A stretch of 64,000 nt of DNA, from assembly GCA_965230345.1 (NCBI GenBank), contig CBDDKR010000002.1, forward strand, positions 2,480,001 to 2,544,000, in the 5' to 3' direction. The stretch is from JADKBO01 sp965230345. Lineage in GTDB: Bacteria; Bacteroidota; Bacteroidia; Chitinophagales; Saprospiraceae. This document shows, piece after piece, positions 53,828 through 63,237 of this stretch; position 1 is the first letter of the stretch, and every line of letters starts with the position of its first letter. Under the pieces are notes generated by a model, which was not told the DNA's origin, did no database searches, and saw only the letters and a program-made list of their open reading frames with translations. Position numbers and translations under genes: made by a program.

Positions 53828-55090
53828 TTAATCTTCGATTTCGTATTGTTTAATTTTTCTATAAAGCGTTCGTTCGCTGATGCCGAGTTCTTCTGCAGCC
53901 TCTTTTCTGCGTCCATTATATCGCTTGAGGGCCTTTTTTATCATTTCTTTTTCCATGGCCTCTAAAGAAAGACTTTCTTCGATGACTTCACTATTGTTGT
54001 AATCCTCTACTTTTTGAGGATCAAGAATGATTGGTTTACTATCGTAAGCTTCATTCTCATATACGGTTGGGGTAGGGTAGAAAGGTGTATCTGTATTGGG
54101 GGTAGATCTTCCTCCATATTTAGATTCTAGACTGCTAAGTTGACCAACATCTGGTAGATCTAAATCATTCGTCTTGATTAGATTATATACTAAGTTTTTG
54201 AGATCAGATAAATCTTCTTTCATTTCAAGGAGAAACTTGAACAGAATTTCTCTTTCTTGAAAATTATCATTGGACTTAGGTTCAATGGTTGCAGGTAAAT
54301 TTCTTCGATCAATGTTTTTAACAATTTCACGAATAGAATCTGCAGAAATGGTCTTATCTTCTGATAAAACAGAGAGTTGTTCGACTACGTTTTTGAGTTC
54401 ACGCACATTTCCAGGCCATCTATAGTTTTCTAAAAGATATCTGGCATCTTCAGTTAATTTAATGCTTGAAGTCCTATATTTTTCACTGAAGTCAACTGCA
54501 AACTTCCTAAATAGCATATAGATATCTTCCTTTCTTTCATATAGAGAAGGAACATAAATGGGGACGGTATTTAGTCTATAGTAAAGATCTTCTCGAAACT
54601 TTCCTTTCTTAATTTGATTTTCAAGATTGATATGAGTAGCAGCAATCACTCGTACATCTGTAGTCTGCACCTTCGAACTACCAACTCGAATAAACTCTCC
54701 TGACTCCAATACTCGTAGTAAAAAGGCCTGCGTGTCCAAAGGCATTTCACCAATTTCATCTAGAAAGATTGTACCTCCGTTTACTGTCTCAAAGTATCCT
54801 TTTCGTTCCGATGTGGCACCCGTAAATGCTCCTTTTTCGTGTCCGAATAATTCCGAGTTAATCGTGCCTTCCGGAAGAGCACCAGTATTAATGGCAATAA
54901 ACTTGTTGTGTTTTCGCTTACTTAATTCATGAATGATTCTGCTGAATATTTCCTTTCCGACTCCACTCTCTCCTCGGATTAACACAGTTAGATCAGTATT
55001 AGCAACTCGCATTGCAGTATTAATTGCCCTATCCAGACCTTCTGATCTTCCTATTATCCCGAATCGCTGTTTTATTGAGTTTATTTCCAA
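53828..55090 (-). CDS. Sigma-54-dependent transcriptional activator
   Basis: A 420-residue enhancer-binding protein without an N-terminal receiver domain. The AAA+ core has Walker A GESGVGKE (about 40-47), the sigma-54 contact loop GAFTGA (87-92), Walker B GGTIFLDEIGE and the arginine-finger region FREDLYYRLNTVP. A variable linker follows, and the C-terminus is a Fis-type helix-turn-helix (LKRYNGRRKEAAEELGISER). The start is a TTG at 55090, chosen because homologues begin with the same MEI-IKQRF-IIG pattern. It lies 14 bp after miaB and 10 bp before lptE. Confidence 0.92.
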   Translation of the reverse strand: MEINSIKQRFGIIGRSEGLDRAINTAMRVANTDLTVLIRGESGVGKEIFSRIIHELSKRKHNKFIAINTGALPEGTINSELFGHEKGAFTGATSERKGYFETVNGGTIFLDEIGEMPLDTQAFLLRVLESGEFIRVGSSKVQTTDVRVIAATHINLENQIKKGKFREDLYYRLNTVPIYVPSLYERKEDIYMLFRKFAVDFSEKYRTSSIKLTEDARYLLENYRWPGNVRELKNVVEQLSVLSEDKTISADSIREIVKNIDRRNLPATIEPKSNDNFQEREILFKFLLEMKEDLSDLKNLVYNLIKTNDLDLPDVGQLSSLESKYGGRSTPNTDTPFYPTPTVYENEAYDSKPIILDPQKVEDYNNSEVIEESLSLEAMEKEMIKKALKRYNGRRKEAAEELGISERTLYRKIKQYEIED

Positions 55091-55104
55091 ATCAATTGAT
55101 CGTT

Positions 55105-56553
55105 TTATTGGGCTATTTTCCCTTTAAGTGTTGCACTTGTAACATCTTCAATGATTACTTCGACATATTGACATTTGTCGTGTAAACAATTGCCTGATTC
55201 ATCGTATAATTTAGGGAAAATGCACATTTTGTTTTGAGAGTTCCTTCCTTTCCAGTGTTGGTCAGATTTTTTAGAATTCCCTTCAATTAATACTTTGAAT
55301 GTCTTCCCAATTTCATTTTGATTATGTTCCAAAGACTTTTTGGTCTGGAGTGCTATGATTTCGTTTAGACGACGCTTTTTCACCTCTAATGGAACGTCAT
55401 CTTCATACTTTTTAGCAGCAAGTGTTCCTGGCCTTTCCGAATAGAAAAACATATAGGACATACTATAATTGGAATATTCGATAATGGATAGTGTATCCTT
55501 GTGTTCTTCCTCAGTTTCTGTACAGAATCCAGCGATAATATCTGATGAAATGGCACAATCTGGCATAATGCGATAGATGCTATCTACACGTTCTTTATAC
55601 CATTCGCGATCATAAGTTCGATTCATTAAATCAAGTACACGAGAATTTCCAGATTGAACTGGAAGGTGAATGTACTTACATATGTTTTCGTATTTTTTCA
55701 TGGTGTACAACACCTCATCCGTAATATCCTTCGGATGTGATGTGCTGAAACGTACTCTTAGATCGGGATTCACTTTAGCCACTGCTTCTAGCAAATTGGC
55801 AAAGTTTACAATTTCTTCAGTCTCGGGATTGGTCCATTTATATGAGTCTACATTTTGACCCAATAAGGTTACTTCGCGATAACCTTTGTCAAACATGTCT
55901 TGAGCTTCAACAATAATAGAGAAGACATCTCTACTCCTTTCTCTACCTCTGGTAAATGGCACAACACAAAATGAACACATATTGTCACATCCACGCATAA
56001 TAGATATAAACCCAGTAACACCATTGGTGTCTAATCTCATTGGAGAAATGTCCGCATAAGTTTCTTCTCTTGAAAGAAAAACATTAATGCCTTTTTCGCC
56101 ATCTTCCGCTGTTGCTATAAGTGAAGGAAGATCACGATATGCATCTGGACCAACGACGAGGTCAACGATTTTTTCTTCTTCGAGAAATTTTTTCTTCAAT
56201 CTTTCCGCCATACAACCAAGTACGCCCACGAGCATAGAAGGCTTCTTTTTCTTGGCTTCATTGTATATTTTAAGTCTTTTACGGACAGTGTCTTCTGCTT
56301 TTTCTCTAATGGAACAAGTATTGACCAGTACCAAGTCTGCTTGTTCTAAATCTCTTGTAGAACCAAACCCTTCTTTGTGCAATATCGATGCTACAATTTC
56401 AGAATCAGAAAAATTCATTGCACAACCATAGCTTTCAATATAGAACTTTTTGCCTTGTTGATTTTCATCAATGGTTCCTTGGTATGCTTGTCCTTGCTTC
56501 GCCTCATCAATTTCTTTGTTCAGATTGAACAAAGTTGGATTGTTGTCATACAT
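55105..56553 (-). CDS. miaB: tRNA-2-methylthio-N6-isopentenyladenosine synthase
   Basis: A radical SAM methylthiotransferase that modifies A37 of tRNAs reading UNN codons. The 482-residue protein has the three-Cys UPF0004 domain (SYGCAMNFSDSE, NTCSIREKA, GVLGCMAERLKKKF), the radical SAM cluster RGCDNMCSFCVVPFTRGRER, and a C-terminal TRAM domain. A disordered N-terminal extension of about 30 residues precedes the domain. It is the first gene of the miaB - sigma-54 activator - lptE operon, with a good promoter candidate upstream. Confidence 0.95.
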   Translation of the reverse strand: MYDNNPTLFNLNKEIDEAKQGQAYQGTIDENQQGKKFYIESYGCAMNFSDSEIVASILHKEGFGSTRDLEQADLVLVNTCSIREKAEDTVRKRLKIYNEAKKKKPSMLVGVLGCMAERLKKKFLEEEKIVDLVVGPDAYRDLPSLIATAEDGEKGINVFLSREETYADISPMRLDTNGVTGFISIMRGCDNMCSFCVVPFTRGRERSRDVFSIIVEAQDMFDKGYREVTLLGQNVDSYKWTNPETEEIVNFANLLEAVAKVNPDLRVRFSTSHPKDITDEVLYTMKKYENICKYIHLPVQSGNSRVLDLMNRTYDREWYKERVDSIYRIMPDCAISSDIIAGFCTETEEEHKDTLSIIEYSNYSMSYMFFYSERPGTLAAKKYEDDVPLEVKKRRLNEIIALQTKKSLEHNQNEIGKTFKVLIEGNSKKSDQHWKGRNSQNKMCIFPKLYDESGNCLHDKCQYVEVIIEDVTSATLKGKIAQ

Positions 56554-56587
56554 ATACTTAACTATGGATTTATTTGTAATTGCTGTG

Positions 56588-56621
56588 CAAAGATAAGTAT
56601 TAATGCTGGTTATTGTGTCAA
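56588..56621 (-). promoter_or_regulatory. Candidate promoter of the miaB operon
   Basis: On the minus strand TTG (56619-56621), a 23-bp spacer and TATCTTTG (56588-56595) fit both boxes of the Bacteroidota consensus. Transcription would begin about 28 nt before the miaB ATG at 56553. Confidence 0.5.
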
Positions 56622-56705
56622 AATGTCATGAGTTCTATGATTAGTAAGTCGGAAGAAATTAAACTAATATGTCTTGAAGTGGCGTTTAATACCTCGAAAA
56701 GGGAG

Positions 56706-56713
56706 TATATTTG
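56706..56713 (+). promoter_or_regulatory. Candidate -7 box of the CHAP amidase gene
   Basis: TATATTTG matches TAnnTTTG, 17 bp before the ATG at 56730, giving a short leader. The identical octamer precedes lepA. A -33 TTG was not seen at the usual distance. Confidence 0.4.
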
Positions 56714-56729
56714 CCCCTAGAAAATTGAC

Positions 56730-57323
56730 ATGATGCAAATTGTTTACAATAGATTCAGAACCATTTTTTTACTTATAGGAGGCATCATTCTCTTTATGAG
56801 TTTTACTTCGTTTAATAGAGTAATAGGTGAAGTCTTGGATCAGTATAATGGAGTAAATGTTTATTACAATGGGGATAATTTTAAACACGTTGTAGGACGG
56901 CATATGTCCAAAGATGGATATAATCTTGGGCTTAAGTATCAATGTGTTGAATTTGTGAAGCGGTATTATTATAATGTATACGATCACAAAATGCCCAATT
57001 CGTATGGTCATGCAAAAGATTTTTTTGACGACAACCTCGGAGATTACGGATTTAATGAACAAAGGGGAATGCATCAATTCAAGAATGTAAGAGAATTTCC
57101 ACCTAAGGTTGACGATATTTTAGTATATGGACCACATGCTAATAATCCATTCGGCCATGTAGCAATTATTTCTGAAGTGGGTGATGATTATGTCGAAATC
57201 GTGCATCAGAATAAGAAAGACAAACCACGTCTAAGAATTAAGCTAGTGAAATTTATGGATTACTATACCATAGCAGATTTCAATATTAAAGGCTGGCTAA
57301 GGCACGATAAAAATATGAACTAA
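56730..57323 (+). CDS. CHAP-domain amidase/peptidase
   Basis: A 197-residue cell-wall amidase of the CHAP family. An N-terminal hydrophobic segment (TIFLLIGGIILFMSFTSF) is a signal or membrane anchor, so the domain should face the periplasm. The catalytic Cys72 lies in LKYQCVEFVKRYYY and the His143 in NPFGHVAIISEV. The fold also matches the amidase half of glutathionylspermidine synthase, so the substrate could be peptidoglycan or a small amide. The next gene starts directly after its stop. Confidence 0.85.
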   Translation: MMQIVYNRFRTIFLLIGGIILFMSFTSFNRVIGEVLDQYNGVNVYYNGDNFKHVVGRHMSKDGYNLGLKYQCVEFVKRYYYNVYDHKMPNSYGHAKDFFDDNLGDYGFNEQRGMHQFKNVREFPPKVDDILVYGPHANNPFGHVAIISEVGDDYVEIVHQNKKDKPRLRIKLVKFMDYYTIADFNIKGWLRHDKNMN

Positions 57324-57776
57324 ATGTTTTTGCAAGAATTAATACATATTTTTGAAAGGGATTTAGATAAACTTTCGAAAGAAATTTCATCGTACAAGAA
57401 CGATGATAATATTTGGATTCATGAAGGAACTATAAACAATACTGGAGGGAACTTATGCATCCATTTAGTTGGTAATCTGAGACATTTTATTGGTCATGTC
57501 ATAGGTCATACAAGTTATGAAAGAGACAGACCTTATGAGTTCTCTGCTCGAAATATTGAAGTCTCAATTATGTTGAAATGGATTGAATCGGGCAAAGAAG
57601 AAGTCATTGAAGCTTTAAATAAGATGGATGTTGAATTACTTGATAAAGAGTATCCTATTGAAGTGTTTGGGAAGCCAATGACCTATAGATTTTTTCTTAT
57701 ACATTTATCTACACATTTGAGTTATCACTTAGGTCAAATTAACTATCATCGTAGAATCATTGATGGTCGATCATAA
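57324..57776 (+). CDS. DinB-superfamily protein
   Basis: A 150-residue four-helix protein with the DinB/YfiT metal site: His residues in NLCIHLVGNLRHFIGHVIGH (residues about 47-70) and in LIHLSTHLSYHLGQINYHRR (about 125-145). It starts immediately after the CHAP gene stop and overlaps the start of truC by 17 nt, suggesting one transcript. Related proteins act as metal-dependent thiol transferases; a similar role is inference. Confidence 0.8.
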   Translation: MFLQELIHIFERDLDKLSKEISSYKNDDNIWIHEGTINNTGGNLCIHLVGNLRHFIGHVIGHTSYERDRPYEFSARNIEVSIMLKWIESGKEEVIEALNKMDVELLDKEYPIEVFGKPMTYRFFLIHLSTHLSYHLGQINYHRRIIDGRS

Positions 57777-58485
57777 TAGGGTAATACATTATAAATCTTT
57801 CAGAATTCCTATTATTTATCAGGATGATGATTTAATAGCCATTAATAAACCTCATGGATTAGCTGTACATCGGAGCAAGATGGTGGGAAATACCGATGAA
57901 TTTGCCTTGCAAGCAGTTCGGGACGCCATTGAGAAAAAAGTGTTTTTATGCCATAGATTGGACAGGAAAACGTCAGGTGTATTGTTATTTGCGCTAAGCA
58001 GTGATAAAAATGCGGAAGTCCAAAACTATTTTCAGAATAGACAAGTCCAGAAGAAGTATTCAGCATTGGTAAGAGGATATGTAGATGATCAAGGAACGAT
58101 AGATTATGAAATAGAACATCCAACCAAAGGATTTCAAAATGCCGTTACTCAATATAAGTGTTTGGAAAGATTTGAGATGCCTTGGCCTCAGGGTAAATTT
58201 TTAACATCTCGATATAGTTTGCTGGAATTGAGCCCGTTAACTGGAAGATTTCATCAAATTCGAAAACATATGAATCATATCCGTCATCCTATCATTGGAG
58301 ATCGTCCGCATGGTTGTAATAAGCAAAATCGATTATGGAAGAGGGAGTTGGGTTTGAACGAAATGTTGCTTCATGCAGAGGAGCTTTGTTTTGTTGACCA
58401 AAGTTTGGAATTGACGCTGAAAGCTTCAAAATCTTCAATTTTTAATCGGGTTTTATCTTTTCTTAAGTGTTCTAAGAATAGATGA
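57760..58485 (+). CDS. truC: tRNA pseudouridine-65 synthase (TruC) family
   Basis: A RluA-family pseudouridine synthase of 241 residues. The catalytic Asp68 is in CHRLDRKTSGVLLFA. The segment GDRPHGCNKQNRLWKRELGL, near residue 185, is characteristic of TruC, which modifies U65 in the acceptor stem of some tRNAs. The C-terminus is basic. It overlaps the DinB-like gene by 17 nt and ends 11 bp from the convergent rmuC gene. Confidence 0.85.
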   Translation: MMVDHNRVIHYKSFRIPIIYQDDDLIAINKPHGLAVHRSKMVGNTDEFALQAVRDAIEKKVFLCHRLDRKTSGVLLFALSSDKNAEVQNYFQNRQVQKKYSALVRGYVDDQGTIDYEIEHPTKGFQNAVTQYKCLERFEMPWPQGKFLTSRYSLLELSPLTGRFHQIRKHMNHIRHPIIGDRPHGCNKQNRLWKRELGLNEMLLHAEELCFVDQSLELTLKASKSSIFNRVLSFLKCSKNR

Positions 58486-58496
58486 GAATTTCTTGA

Positions 58497-59888
58497 TTAA
58501 TACTTCTCAGGAAGTTGCTTTTTAGACTGAATTCCCAAGTCTTTTAATTTTTTTGCTTGACTGATGAGATTGCCCTGACCTGTTGATAGTTTCTTCATGG
58601 CATCATTATATTTTTCGGATGTTTTACGTATCGATCTATCAATCTCCTCCATATCATGTACAAAACTCACAAATTTATCATACAACTTTTCACCTCTTTG
58701 GGCAATGAGTTGAGCATTTTGATTTTGGAATTCTCGTTTCCAAATATCAGCTACCAATTTTAATGCAGCGATAAGATTGGTTGGACTAATAAGTAAAATT
58801 CGCTTTTGATATGCGTAATTCCACAGATTTGGATCACTTTTCAAGGCAAGAAGATAGGCAGGCTCAATCGGGACAAAGAGCATGACGAAATCGAGTGATT
58901 TGTCGAATTGATCATAGTCCTTTGAGGACAAGGTATCAATATGATTTTTGAAGGAGACTAGATGCTGAGCAAGAAATTGTTCTTGTTCTGATTTTTCATC
59001 GGTAGAATTGAATCTTTCATAAGCGATCAATGACACTTTAGAGTCTATAATAATATACCTCTGATCAGGGTATTTTAGAAGAATATCCGGTTGCTTTAAC
59101 TTTCCCTTTTCGTCTTTAAATGGCTTTTGGACAAAGTACTCTCTGTCTTTAACCAATCCAGAATGCTCCAATATACTTTCTAGAATCATTTCTCCCCAGT
59201 CACCTTGAGTTTTTGACGACCCTTTTAATGCTTTGGTTAGATTATTCGCTTCTTGACTAATACGATGATTGAGTTCTACTAATTCTTTAATTCTTCCTTC
59301 AAGAGAAAATCGCTGTTTGGACTCTTTGTCGTAAGTTTCTTCTACTTTTTTCTTAAAATCTTTGATGTTCTCTCTTAAAGGTGAGAGAATTTCTTCTAAG
59401 TTTGATTTACTGTCTTGAGAAAACTTTTGTGTCTTTTCTTCAAATAGTTTATTTGCAATATTCTCAAATTCAATCAATGATTTTTTACGGGATTCCTCAA
59501 AGTCGGTATTTTGTTGCTCTACTTTTTCTTCCAGTACTTGTTTTATAGCCTCTAACCTCGAAAGTTCAGTTTTTAACTCTAGTATAAGCTTTTGATTAAG
59601 TTCAAACTGATTTTGCAATGAAGCGTTACGCTGTGTCTCAGTATGGAGCAATTGAAGTTTTGCATTGAGTTCACTTTTGGTATTAGATAATTCCTGCCTG
59701 TATTGCTCTAGTTTATTCTTCTCTTGAAGAAGCTGATGTTGAATCTGTTGTAAAACTATGTCCTTTTGATTCAGTTCTTGACTGGTAAGTACTATTTTTC
59801 TCGATAAATAGAGTCTAGTAACCCAGTATGTAATAACAATACAGGTAAATCCAACTAAAATCAATAGGTTAATATCATTCATTGTCAT
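58497..59888 (-). CDS. rmuC: DNA recombination protein RmuC
   Basis: A 463-residue protein with an N-terminal membrane helix (LLILVGFTCIVITYWVTRLY), a long coiled coil (about 30-200) and the C-terminal RmuC nuclease-like domain: KTQGDWGEMILESILEHSGL, QPDILLKYPDQRYIIIDSKV, FVMLFVPIEPAYLLAL and ILLISPTNLIAALKLV. The Asp-x-Lys core (IDSKVSLIAYERF) resembles PD-(D/E)XK nucleases. RmuC limits DNA inversions. It is the first gene after the hut genes on the same strand but has its own start. Confidence 0.92.
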   Translation of the reverse strand: MTMNDINLLILVGFTCIVITYWVTRLYLSRKIVLTSQELNQKDIVLQQIQHQLLQEKNKLEQYRQELSNTKSELNAKLQLLHTETQRNASLQNQFELNQKLILELKTELSRLEAIKQVLEEKVEQQNTDFEESRKKSLIEFENIANKLFEEKTQKFSQDSKSNLEEILSPLRENIKDFKKKVEETYDKESKQRFSLEGRIKELVELNHRISQEANNLTKALKGSSKTQGDWGEMILESILEHSGLVKDREYFVQKPFKDEKGKLKQPDILLKYPDQRYIIIDSKVSLIAYERFNSTDEKSEQEQFLAQHLVSFKNHIDTLSSKDYDQFDKSLDFVMLFVPIEPAYLLALKSDPNLWNYAYQKRILLISPTNLIAALKLVADIWKREFQNQNAQLIAQRGEKLYDKFVSFVHDMEEIDRSIRKTSEKYNDAMKKLSTGQGNLISQAKKLKDLGIQSKKQLPEKY

Positions 59889-59969
59889 TAGTTTAATGCA
59901 TTTACAGAATGTGAGTTTGGATTATTAACCTTGAGAACTTTAACCGTAATTGGTATATTCTACAGCATT

Positions 59970-61970
59970 CTACAACGTATTTAAGATGTCATCATCGACC
60001 AAATTAGGAAGAGTTACTTTTAAGTTGGGTGTTCTATCCATTTCTCTTTTAATTGCAAATAGAGCTTCTTCGTTTCTTGCCCAACCTCGTCTTGCTATTC
60101 CATTATTTACATCAAAAAACAACATGTTTCTAATCCTTTCGGCTGTTGCATCACTACCATCTAATAACATTCCAAATCCACCATTAATGACTTCTCCCCA
60201 TCCGACGCCACCACCATTGTGTATTGACACCCAAGAAGCACCTCTGAAACTATCTCCTATAACATTGTGTATGGCCATATCTGCAGTAAATTTACTCCCA
60301 TCATAGATGTTGCTGGTTTCACGATAAGGAGAATCTGTACCACTTACGTCGTGATGATCTCGACCAAGTATAATTGGAGCGTCAATAAATCCAGATTGAA
60401 TGGCATCATTGAATGCAAGAGCTATTTTAGTACGACCTTCAGCATCTGCATAGAGAATTCGGGCTTGCGAACCAACAACCAACTTGTTTTCTTTGGCTTC
60501 CTCTATCCATTTAATGTTGTCAGACATTTGTTGTTTGATCTCTTGAGGAGCACTTTCCATGATTTCATTCATTACCCTTAGGGCAATTTGATCACTTTTA
60601 TCTAAGTCTTCAGGATTACCTGACGTACAAACCCATCTAAACGGTCCAAATCCATAGTCAAAGCACATAGGTCCAAGAATATCTTGCACGTAGGATGGGT
60701 AAATGAAATCCTCTCCATTTTCAGCCATAATATCTGCTCCTGCCCTTGAAGCCTCAAGCAAGAAGGCATTACCATAATCGAAAAAATAGGTTCCCTTTTG
60801 GGTATGTCGCTTTATTGCATTTGCATGACGTACCAGAGATTGTTGAACTAGTGTTTTGAATTTATCGGGTTCTTCCGCGATTAGTCTGTTGGATTCTTCA
60901 AATGAGACACCTACGGGATAATATCCTCCAGACCAAGGATTATGTAAAGACGTTTGATCTGATCCAACATCAATTTTTATGTTATGTTGATCAAACTCTT
61001 CCCATATTTCAACTATGTTTCCTATGTATGCAATAGAAACGATTTCTTTGGCATTTTGTGCTTTTCGAACTCGACTAACGAGTTGGTCCATGTCTTCTAC
61101 CAAAACATCGACCCATCCTTGTTCGTGTCTTTTCTTAGCAGCATCGGCATTGACTTCGGCACATACAGTTATGCAACCAGCAATGTTTCCAGCCTTAGGT
61201 TGAGCTCCACTCATTCCACCTAATCCAGCTGTGACAAATACTTTCCCTTTAATGGAATCACCATGGTCCAACTTTTTTCTAAAAGCATTCATAACGGTAA
61301 TGGTAGTACCATGAACGATGCCTTGTGGTCCAATATACATATATGATCCAGCAGTCATTTGGCCATACTGACTCACACCCAGAGCATTAAATTTTTCCCA
61401 ATCATCAGGTTTGCTGTAATTAGGAATGACCATCCCATTAGTAACAATGACTCTTGGAGCGTTTTTCGATGAAGGGAATAATCCCATTGGATGGCCAGAA
61501 TACATATGTAAGGTCTGCGTTTCAGACATTGTCGCTAAGTATTGCATGGTCAATAGGTACTGTGCCCAATTTTGAAATACTGCCCCATTACCACCATAAG
61601 TGATCAATTCATTTGGATGTTGAGCCACTTTCGGGTCCAAGTTATTCTGGATCATGAGCATAATCCCAGCAGCTTCCTTAGACTTTGCTGGATACTCATG
61701 AATCGGACGAGCATACATTTCGTAATCAGGTTGAAATCTATACATGTAGATTCGTCCATAATTTTGTAATTCCTCCCAAAACTCTGGTGCTAATTCGTTG
61801 TGCCATTCTTTGGGAAAATACCTTAAAGCATTGCGAACCGCTAGTTTTTTTTCTTCAATATTAAGTATATCTTTCCTCTTTGGTGCTCTAGAATATAGAT
61901 TGGTTGATCCATCTTTTTTAGGAGGAAGTGTTTGCGGTATTCCTTGAATGATTTGCTCTTGAAAAGTCAT
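59970..61970 (-). CDS. hutU: Urocanate hydratase
   Basis: Second enzyme of histidine degradation, converting urocanate to imidazolonepropionate with tightly bound NAD. The 666-residue protein belongs to the longer urocanase group seen in Bacteroidota. Signature segments are MYSGHPMGLFPSSKNAPR, QGIVHGTTITVMNAFRKK, AGLGGMSGAQPKAGNIAGC, FDYGFGPFRWVCTSGNP and GGGVGWGEVINGGFG. It begins 6 bp after hutI, as the third gene of the hutH-hutI-hutU cluster. Confidence 0.95.
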   Translation of the reverse strand: MTFQEQIIQGIPQTLPPKKDGSTNLYSRAPKRKDILNIEEKKLAVRNALRYFPKEWHNELAPEFWEELQNYGRIYMYRFQPDYEMYARPIHEYPAKSKEAAGIMLMIQNNLDPKVAQHPNELITYGGNGAVFQNWAQYLLTMQYLATMSETQTLHMYSGHPMGLFPSSKNAPRVIVTNGMVIPNYSKPDDWEKFNALGVSQYGQMTAGSYMYIGPQGIVHGTTITVMNAFRKKLDHGDSIKGKVFVTAGLGGMSGAQPKAGNIAGCITVCAEVNADAAKKRHEQGWVDVLVEDMDQLVSRVRKAQNAKEIVSIAYIGNIVEIWEEFDQHNIKIDVGSDQTSLHNPWSGGYYPVGVSFEESNRLIAEEPDKFKTLVQQSLVRHANAIKRHTQKGTYFFDYGNAFLLEASRAGADIMAENGEDFIYPSYVQDILGPMCFDYGFGPFRWVCTSGNPEDLDKSDQIALRVMNEIMESAPQEIKQQMSDNIKWIEEAKENKLVVGSQARILYADAEGRTKIALAFNDAIQSGFIDAPIILGRDHHDVSGTDSPYRETSNIYDGSKFTADMAIHNVIGDSFRGASWVSIHNGGGVGWGEVINGGFGMLLDGSDATAERIRNMLFFDVNNGIARRGWARNEEALFAIKREMDRTPNLKVTLPNLVDDDILNTL

Positions 61971-61976
61971 TTTACT

Positions 61977-63236
61977 CTAGTTTTCTGAATGAACAATTTT
62001 ACCATTTATCAATACCAAATTGGGTCTCAATTGGCCTTGGTGGTATAAAATGTTTTGGTAATTGTCTGTTGGATATATAGTAAGATTTGCTTTCTTACCA
62101 ATTTCCAATTTGCCACGATCATTTTTGCCCAATGCCGCTGCGGCTCTAAAGGTTATTCCACTAAGAACTTCTGCATTACTTAACTTTTCAAATGATCCAA
62201 GTATAGCTGCTTGGGTCAATAGATCACCCATTGGAGCGGAACCAGGATTGTAATCTGAAGCAATAGCAAGTGAAGTTCCAGCATCTAAAAGCTTTCGTGC
62301 AGGAGTGAAGGGACACCCGAGACCAAGACTGGCCCCTGGTAATGCCACAGGAATAACATCACTTTTACTCAGGGTTTCAATTTCTTTATCGGTGGATGCT
62401 TCTAGATGATCAGCACTAATAGCACCATAGTGCACAGCTAATTCAGAACCTCCAGTATGAAATTGATCGGCATGAATAGTGATATCCATACCCAATTGTT
62501 TAGCGGATTCGAAGTAAGGCTTAATTATGGTAGCATCATATGCTTCTTCTTCTACAAAGGCATCTACCCGACCTGCAAGATTTTCTTCTCTCAATACAGG
62601 AAATAGTTTGTTGACCACCAGTTCGATATATCCTGCAGGATTAGACTTGAATTCTTTTGGCACAATATGAGCAGCTAGGCATGTAGGAATTAAATCTACA
62701 GATAAGCTGTGTTGGGCAGATTTGATGGCTCTAAGCATTTTGAGTTCTTCATCTACAGTTAGACCATACCCGCTTTTGACTTCGATTGTTGTAATACCAT
62801 TTTTAACAAGCCTTTCAGCTCTTTCAATGATTCCTGAAGTCAATTCTTCCAAAGATGATTTTCTAGTTTGAGTTACAGTATCCCATATACCTCCACCAGC
62901 TGCGGCAATTTCTAAATAACTACTTCCACTGTTTCGAAGTGCATAATCTCTTGCACGATTTCCTCCAAAACAGATATGTGTATGAGCATCAATTAATCCT
63001 GGTATCGCAACGTGCTTTCCTTTAAGTTCGCGAATTACAATTTTTTGAGCTTTGGCCTCTTTCGACAAATCATAAAATGATCCAATTCCAATGATGGTAT
63101 CGTCATCTAAAAGGATACCTCCATTTTTGATTATTCTAATATTTTCATCTTTTACACTTCCTCTGAGTGGAACATCATCCAAAGGAACGATTTGGTCAAA
63201 CGGACCAATAAGCATTTTCTTAGAAATATTAAGCAT
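61977..63236 (-). CDS. hutI: Imidazolonepropionase
   Basis: Third step of histidine degradation, giving formiminoglutamate. The start at 63236 (MLNISKKMLIGPFDQI) is one base after the hutH stop and gives 419 residues; a TTG at 63251 would add five. It is a metal-dependent amidohydrolase with the zinc ligands in GLIDAHTHICFGGNR, the His of HADQFHTGGSEL, AISADHLEASTDKE and the terminal ASDYNPGSAP. The substrate-binding Tyr/His region DYALRNSGSSYLEIAAAGGG is also conserved. Confidence 0.93.
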   Translation of the reverse strand: MLNISKKMLIGPFDQIVPLDDVPLRGSVKDENIRIIKNGGILLDDDTIIGIGSFYDLSKEAKAQKIVIRELKGKHVAIPGLIDAHTHICFGGNRARDYALRNSGSSYLEIAAAGGGIWDTVTQTRKSSLEELTSGIIERAERLVKNGITTIEVKSGYGLTVDEELKMLRAIKSAQHSLSVDLIPTCLAAHIVPKEFKSNPAGYIELVVNKLFPVLREENLAGRVDAFVEEEAYDATIIKPYFESAKQLGMDITIHADQFHTGGSELAVHYGAISADHLEASTDKEIETLSKSDVIPVALPGASLGLGCPFTPARKLLDAGTSLAIASDYNPGSAPMGDLLTQAAILGSFEKLSNAEVLSGITFRAAAALGKNDRGKLEIGKKANLTIYPTDNYQNILYHQGQLRPNLVLINGKIVHSEN

Positions 63237-63237
63237 A

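Noticed and set aside
53818..53916. 33-residue extension of lptE
   Set aside because: It would overlap the sigma-54 activator gene and place the lipoprotein signal in the middle of the protein.
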